Assembly: GCA_002373205.1 (NCBI GenBank)
Contig: DFJV01000045.1
Span: 28,156 to 43,125 of the forward strand
Direction: 5' to 3'
Source: Treponema sp. UBA3662
GTDB lineage: Bacteria > Spirochaetota > Spirochaetia > Treponematales > Treponemataceae
Length of the DNA stretch: 14,970 bases
Both the position numbers and the translations under genes were made by a program. Each line of letters opens with the position of its first letter. The stretch's first letter is position 1. Below, in pieces: positions 12,826 to 14,970 of the stretch. The notes under the pieces were generated by a model that was not told the origin of the DNA, did not search any database, and saw only the letters and a list, made by a program, of their open reading frames with translations.

Positions 12826-14787
12826 ATGGCATTCGTACAGTTTACAAAAGTTTCGCTTGCTTTTGGCGACAGGGATATTCTAAAGGATGTGAGCGTTAAT
12901 CTTTCCGCCAATACAAAAGCGGCTCTTACGGGTGCCAACGGTTCGGGAAAGTCTACCCTTATAAAGATAATGGCGGGGCTTGTTAAGCCGGACAGCGGTG
13001 AGCGTGTTGCCCAGAAGGATGCCCGCATTGCATACCTGCCACAGAGCGGTCTTGTTCACCACGGCTGCTCCCTTAAGGAAGAGTCGGACAAGGCATTTTT
13101 GTGGGGGTACGAGATTCAGAAGCAGGCAGACGAGCTTGGCGAACAGATGAAGGATTCTTCTTCCAACCACGAGCGTCTTGCAACAGAACAGGCGGAGCTT
13201 CTTGCTAAGCTGGAGGATTCCGGTTGGTACAGGAGGGAAACCCTTGCCGAGCAGGTGCTTTTGGGTCTTGGTTTTTCCAGGGAAGATTTTAATAAGCAGA
13301 CCGATGAATTTTCAGGCGGTTGGCAGATGCGCATTGCCCTTGCAAAGGCTCTTATGGCAAACCCGGACATTCTTCTTCTTGACGAACCTACCAACTACCT
13401 TGACATAGAGGCACGCAACTGGCTTGAAAAATTCCTTGCGGACTTTAAGGGCGGTTTTTTGCTTGTAAGCCACGACCGCTACTTTCTTGACCATACCATA
13501 AACGAAGTCTACGAACTCTTTAACGGAAGCCTCCGCCGCTACCCGGGCAACTATACCCATTACGAAAAGGTGCGCGAAGGGGAGCTTGAAACCCTTATGG
13601 CTGAATACGAACAGCAGCAGCAGGAGATTGCCCACCTTACCGAATTCATAACCCGCTTTGGCTACAAGGCTTCTAAGGCGGCACAGGCACAGGAAAGGCA
13701 GAAGATGCTGGACAAGATTCTTGCCAACAAGATAGAGATTCCAGAAAGCCTAAAGAAGATTCACTTTAAGTTTCCGCCGGCACCCCATTCTGGTCAGCTT
13801 GTGCTTACCGTACAGGGGCTTTGCAAGAACTACGGGGGGCCTGATGTTATCCACAACCTTGACATTGTGGTGGAAAAAGGCGAGAGACTTGTTGTTGCGG
13901 GGCGTAACGGAGCTGGTAAGTCCACCCTTTTGCGCATGATTGCGGGGCAGGACAAGGAATCTTCCGGCAGCATAAAATTTGGAAGCGGTGTCTCTGTTGG
14001 CTACTTTAGCCAGGATTCTGCGGAAAAGATTACCGGTAGCGAGACAATTCTTGAGCGGCTTGAGCGGGTCTGCCCACTGGACCTTATTCCCAAGGCTCGC
14101 GACATGCTGGGGGCATTTTTGTTCCGAGGGGACGATGTTTTTAAGAGCATAGACGTTTTGAGCGGCGGTGAAAAGAGCCGTATAGCCCTTCTTGAACTTT
14201 TGCTGCGTCCAGTAAACCTTCTGGTTCTTGATGAACCCACCAACCATTTGGACATGCATTCAAAGGACGTGCTTTTGCAGGCAATCCGGGATTTTGGCGG
14301 AACCTGCGTCTTTGTAAGCCACGACCGCGGTTTTATAGAAGACCTTGCAACCCGAGTACTGGAGCTTCATCCCGGCAAGTGGCGCATTTTTCCCGGGGAC
14401 TACAAGTACTACATGCAGCGCCTTGAAGACGAGGAGAACGGCATTGTTGAAGCACCCAAGGATTTTTCTGCACAAAAGGCACAGAATGCGCAAAAGGCCG
14501 GAAAAGATGAGCCTCTTGTAGAAAAGAGCGCGACAAAGCTTTCTTGGGAGGAACAGAAAAAGGCATCTGCAGAAAGGCGCAAGATAGAAAAGGCTGTTGA
14601 AAAGCTAGAGGCCCAGATTGCAGATGTGGAAGAAAAGAAGTCTGCCCTGGAAAATCAGCTTGCAAACCCCGAAGTCTATTCCAACGGAGAAAAGGCCAAG
14701 GCTGTCCAGCAGGAAATCCAGACTCTGGAAGAAGAGCTTGCCACTCTAAACGAGCAGTGGGAAGCAGAAGCCTCCAAGCTCGGCTAA
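12826..14787 (+). CDS. ABC-F family ATPase (Uup/YdiF-like)
   Basis: A soluble twin-ATPase translation factor without membrane domains; the family acts at the ribosomal E site on stalled or non-optimal complexes. It has 653 residues. First domain: Walker A GANGSGKST (36-44), signature FSGGW (162-166), Walker B D186-E187 in LLLDEPTNYLD. A helical linker between the domains (about 245-325, rich in Glu, Gln and Lys) is the P-site tRNA interaction motif. Second domain: GRNGAGKST (359-367), LSGGE (445-449), D469-E470 in VLDEPTNHLD. A charged coiled coil (about 565-650) ends the protein, as in Uup and YdiF, where it binds nucleic acid. The first signature FSGGW is altered from LSGGQ, which is common in this family. 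The ATG at 12826 has GGAG six bases upstream. A housekeeping role is more likely than antibiotic resistance. Confidence 0.95.
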   Translation: MAFVQFTKVSLAFGDRDILKDVSVNLSANTKAALTGANGSGKSTLIKIMAGLVKPDSGERVAQKDARIAYLPQSGLVHHGCSLKEESDKAFLWGYEIQKQADELGEQMKDSSSNHERLATEQAELLAKLEDSGWYRRETLAEQVLLGLGFSREDFNKQTDEFSGGWQMRIALAKALMANPDILLLDEPTNYLDIEARNWLEKFLADFKGGFLLVSHDRYFLDHTINEVYELFNGSLRRYPGNYTHYEKVREGELETLMAEYEQQQQEIAHLTEFITRFGYKASKAAQAQERQKMLDKILANKIEIPESLKKIHFKFPPAPHSGQLVLTVQGLCKNYGGPDVIHNLDIVVEKGERLVVAGRNGAGKSTLLRMIAGQDKESSGSIKFGSGVSVGYFSQDSAEKITGSETILERLERVCPLDLIPKARDMLGAFLFRGDDVFKSIDVLSGGEKSRIALLELLLRPVNLLVLDEPTNHLDMHSKDVLLQAIRDFGGTCVFVSHDRGFIEDLATRVLELHPGKWRIFPGDYKYYMQRLEDEENGIVEAPKDFSAQKAQNAQKAGKDEPLVEKSATKLSWEEQKKASAERRKIEKAVEKLEAQIADVEEKKSALENQLANPEVYSNGEKAKAVQQEIQTLEEELATLNEQWEAEASKLG

Positions 14788-14970
14788 GGCATTTTGCACG
14801 TTGCACTTCTGCATTCAGCTAAGCTGACTGCCTGGAAAAAATCTCTTCATTGATTGAAAATGCACAAAAAATATTCTCCCCAAAAAACAAGTGTAGACCA
14901 AAAAATCTGGGTTCTTAGGGCGAAGCCCTAAGCCGTGCCCAGGGAAAGGGGGAGGTTTGGAGGGGGAAAA
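14788..14970. other. Intergenic end of the window with a triloop hairpin
   Basis: No gene is visible. CTTAGGGC-GAA-GCCCTAAG (14914-14932) is a perfect hairpin; on the minus strand its apex is C-TTC-G, the same as in the hairpins at 5761-5881. A purine-rich G/A stretch runs to the window end. A CAGC-TAA-GCTG hairpin after the ABC-F stop is not followed by a T-run. Confidence 0.6.

Overview
The window looks like chromosomal DNA from a spirochaete, most likely a host-associated Treponema (gut, rumen or oral lineages). This is inferred from the protein set: a spirochaete-style lipoprotein with an SH3-like domain, a DUF3943 envelope protein, a cytidylate-kinase-like protein and an AAA_14/DUF4143 ATPase. 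The moderate GC content and the many small palindromic repeats between genes fit the same picture. No organism-specific marker such as rRNA is present.

Layout. (1) 1-2195, plus strand: a polar amino-acid ABC importer pair (permease, then an ATPase with a TTG start inside the permease end), followed 22 bases later by a cytidylate-kinase-like protein. A terminator-like hairpin sits in the leader. (2) 2196-4110: an AT-rich accessory island with one AAA_14/DUF4143 ATPase. It is flanked by two repeat elements, and a 15-bp inverted repeat and a promoter abut the start codon, suggesting a leaderless message. (3) 5466-4114, minus strand: a two-gene unit with a ThyX-like conserved hypothetical and then a four-helix membrane protein carrying a BamE/SmpA domain. 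Its promoter has a run of seven G/C inside the spacer. (4) 5523-6314: a mosaic of repeats without a gene, with two copies of a cruciform-forming palindrome around a 111-bp direct repeat full of triloop hairpins. (5) 8565-6315, minus strand: trpB and trpA (tryptophan synthase), with a strong promoter overlapped by a palindromic operator-like site. The gap between them is eight degenerate 18-20 bp tandem repeats that resemble the last bases of trpB. (6) 8630-9304: repeats only. (7) 9305-12723, plus strand: two envelope genes (DUF3943 protein; SH3-domain lipoprotein) separated by a 545-base region holding a large diverged inverted repeat. (8) 12826-14787, plus strand: an ABC-F translation factor of the Uup/YdiF type.

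How the genes fit together: three are linked to amino-acid supply (importer, TrpBA), two to the cell envelope, one to ribosome rescue. None depends obviously on the others except within the importer pair and TrpBA. No convincing defence system, phage, transposase or CRISPR is visible. The most unusual content is non-coding: palindromes whose outer arms differ between copies but remain complementary within a copy, the repeat array derived from the trpB end, and promoter architectures that suggest phase variation or leaderless translation.
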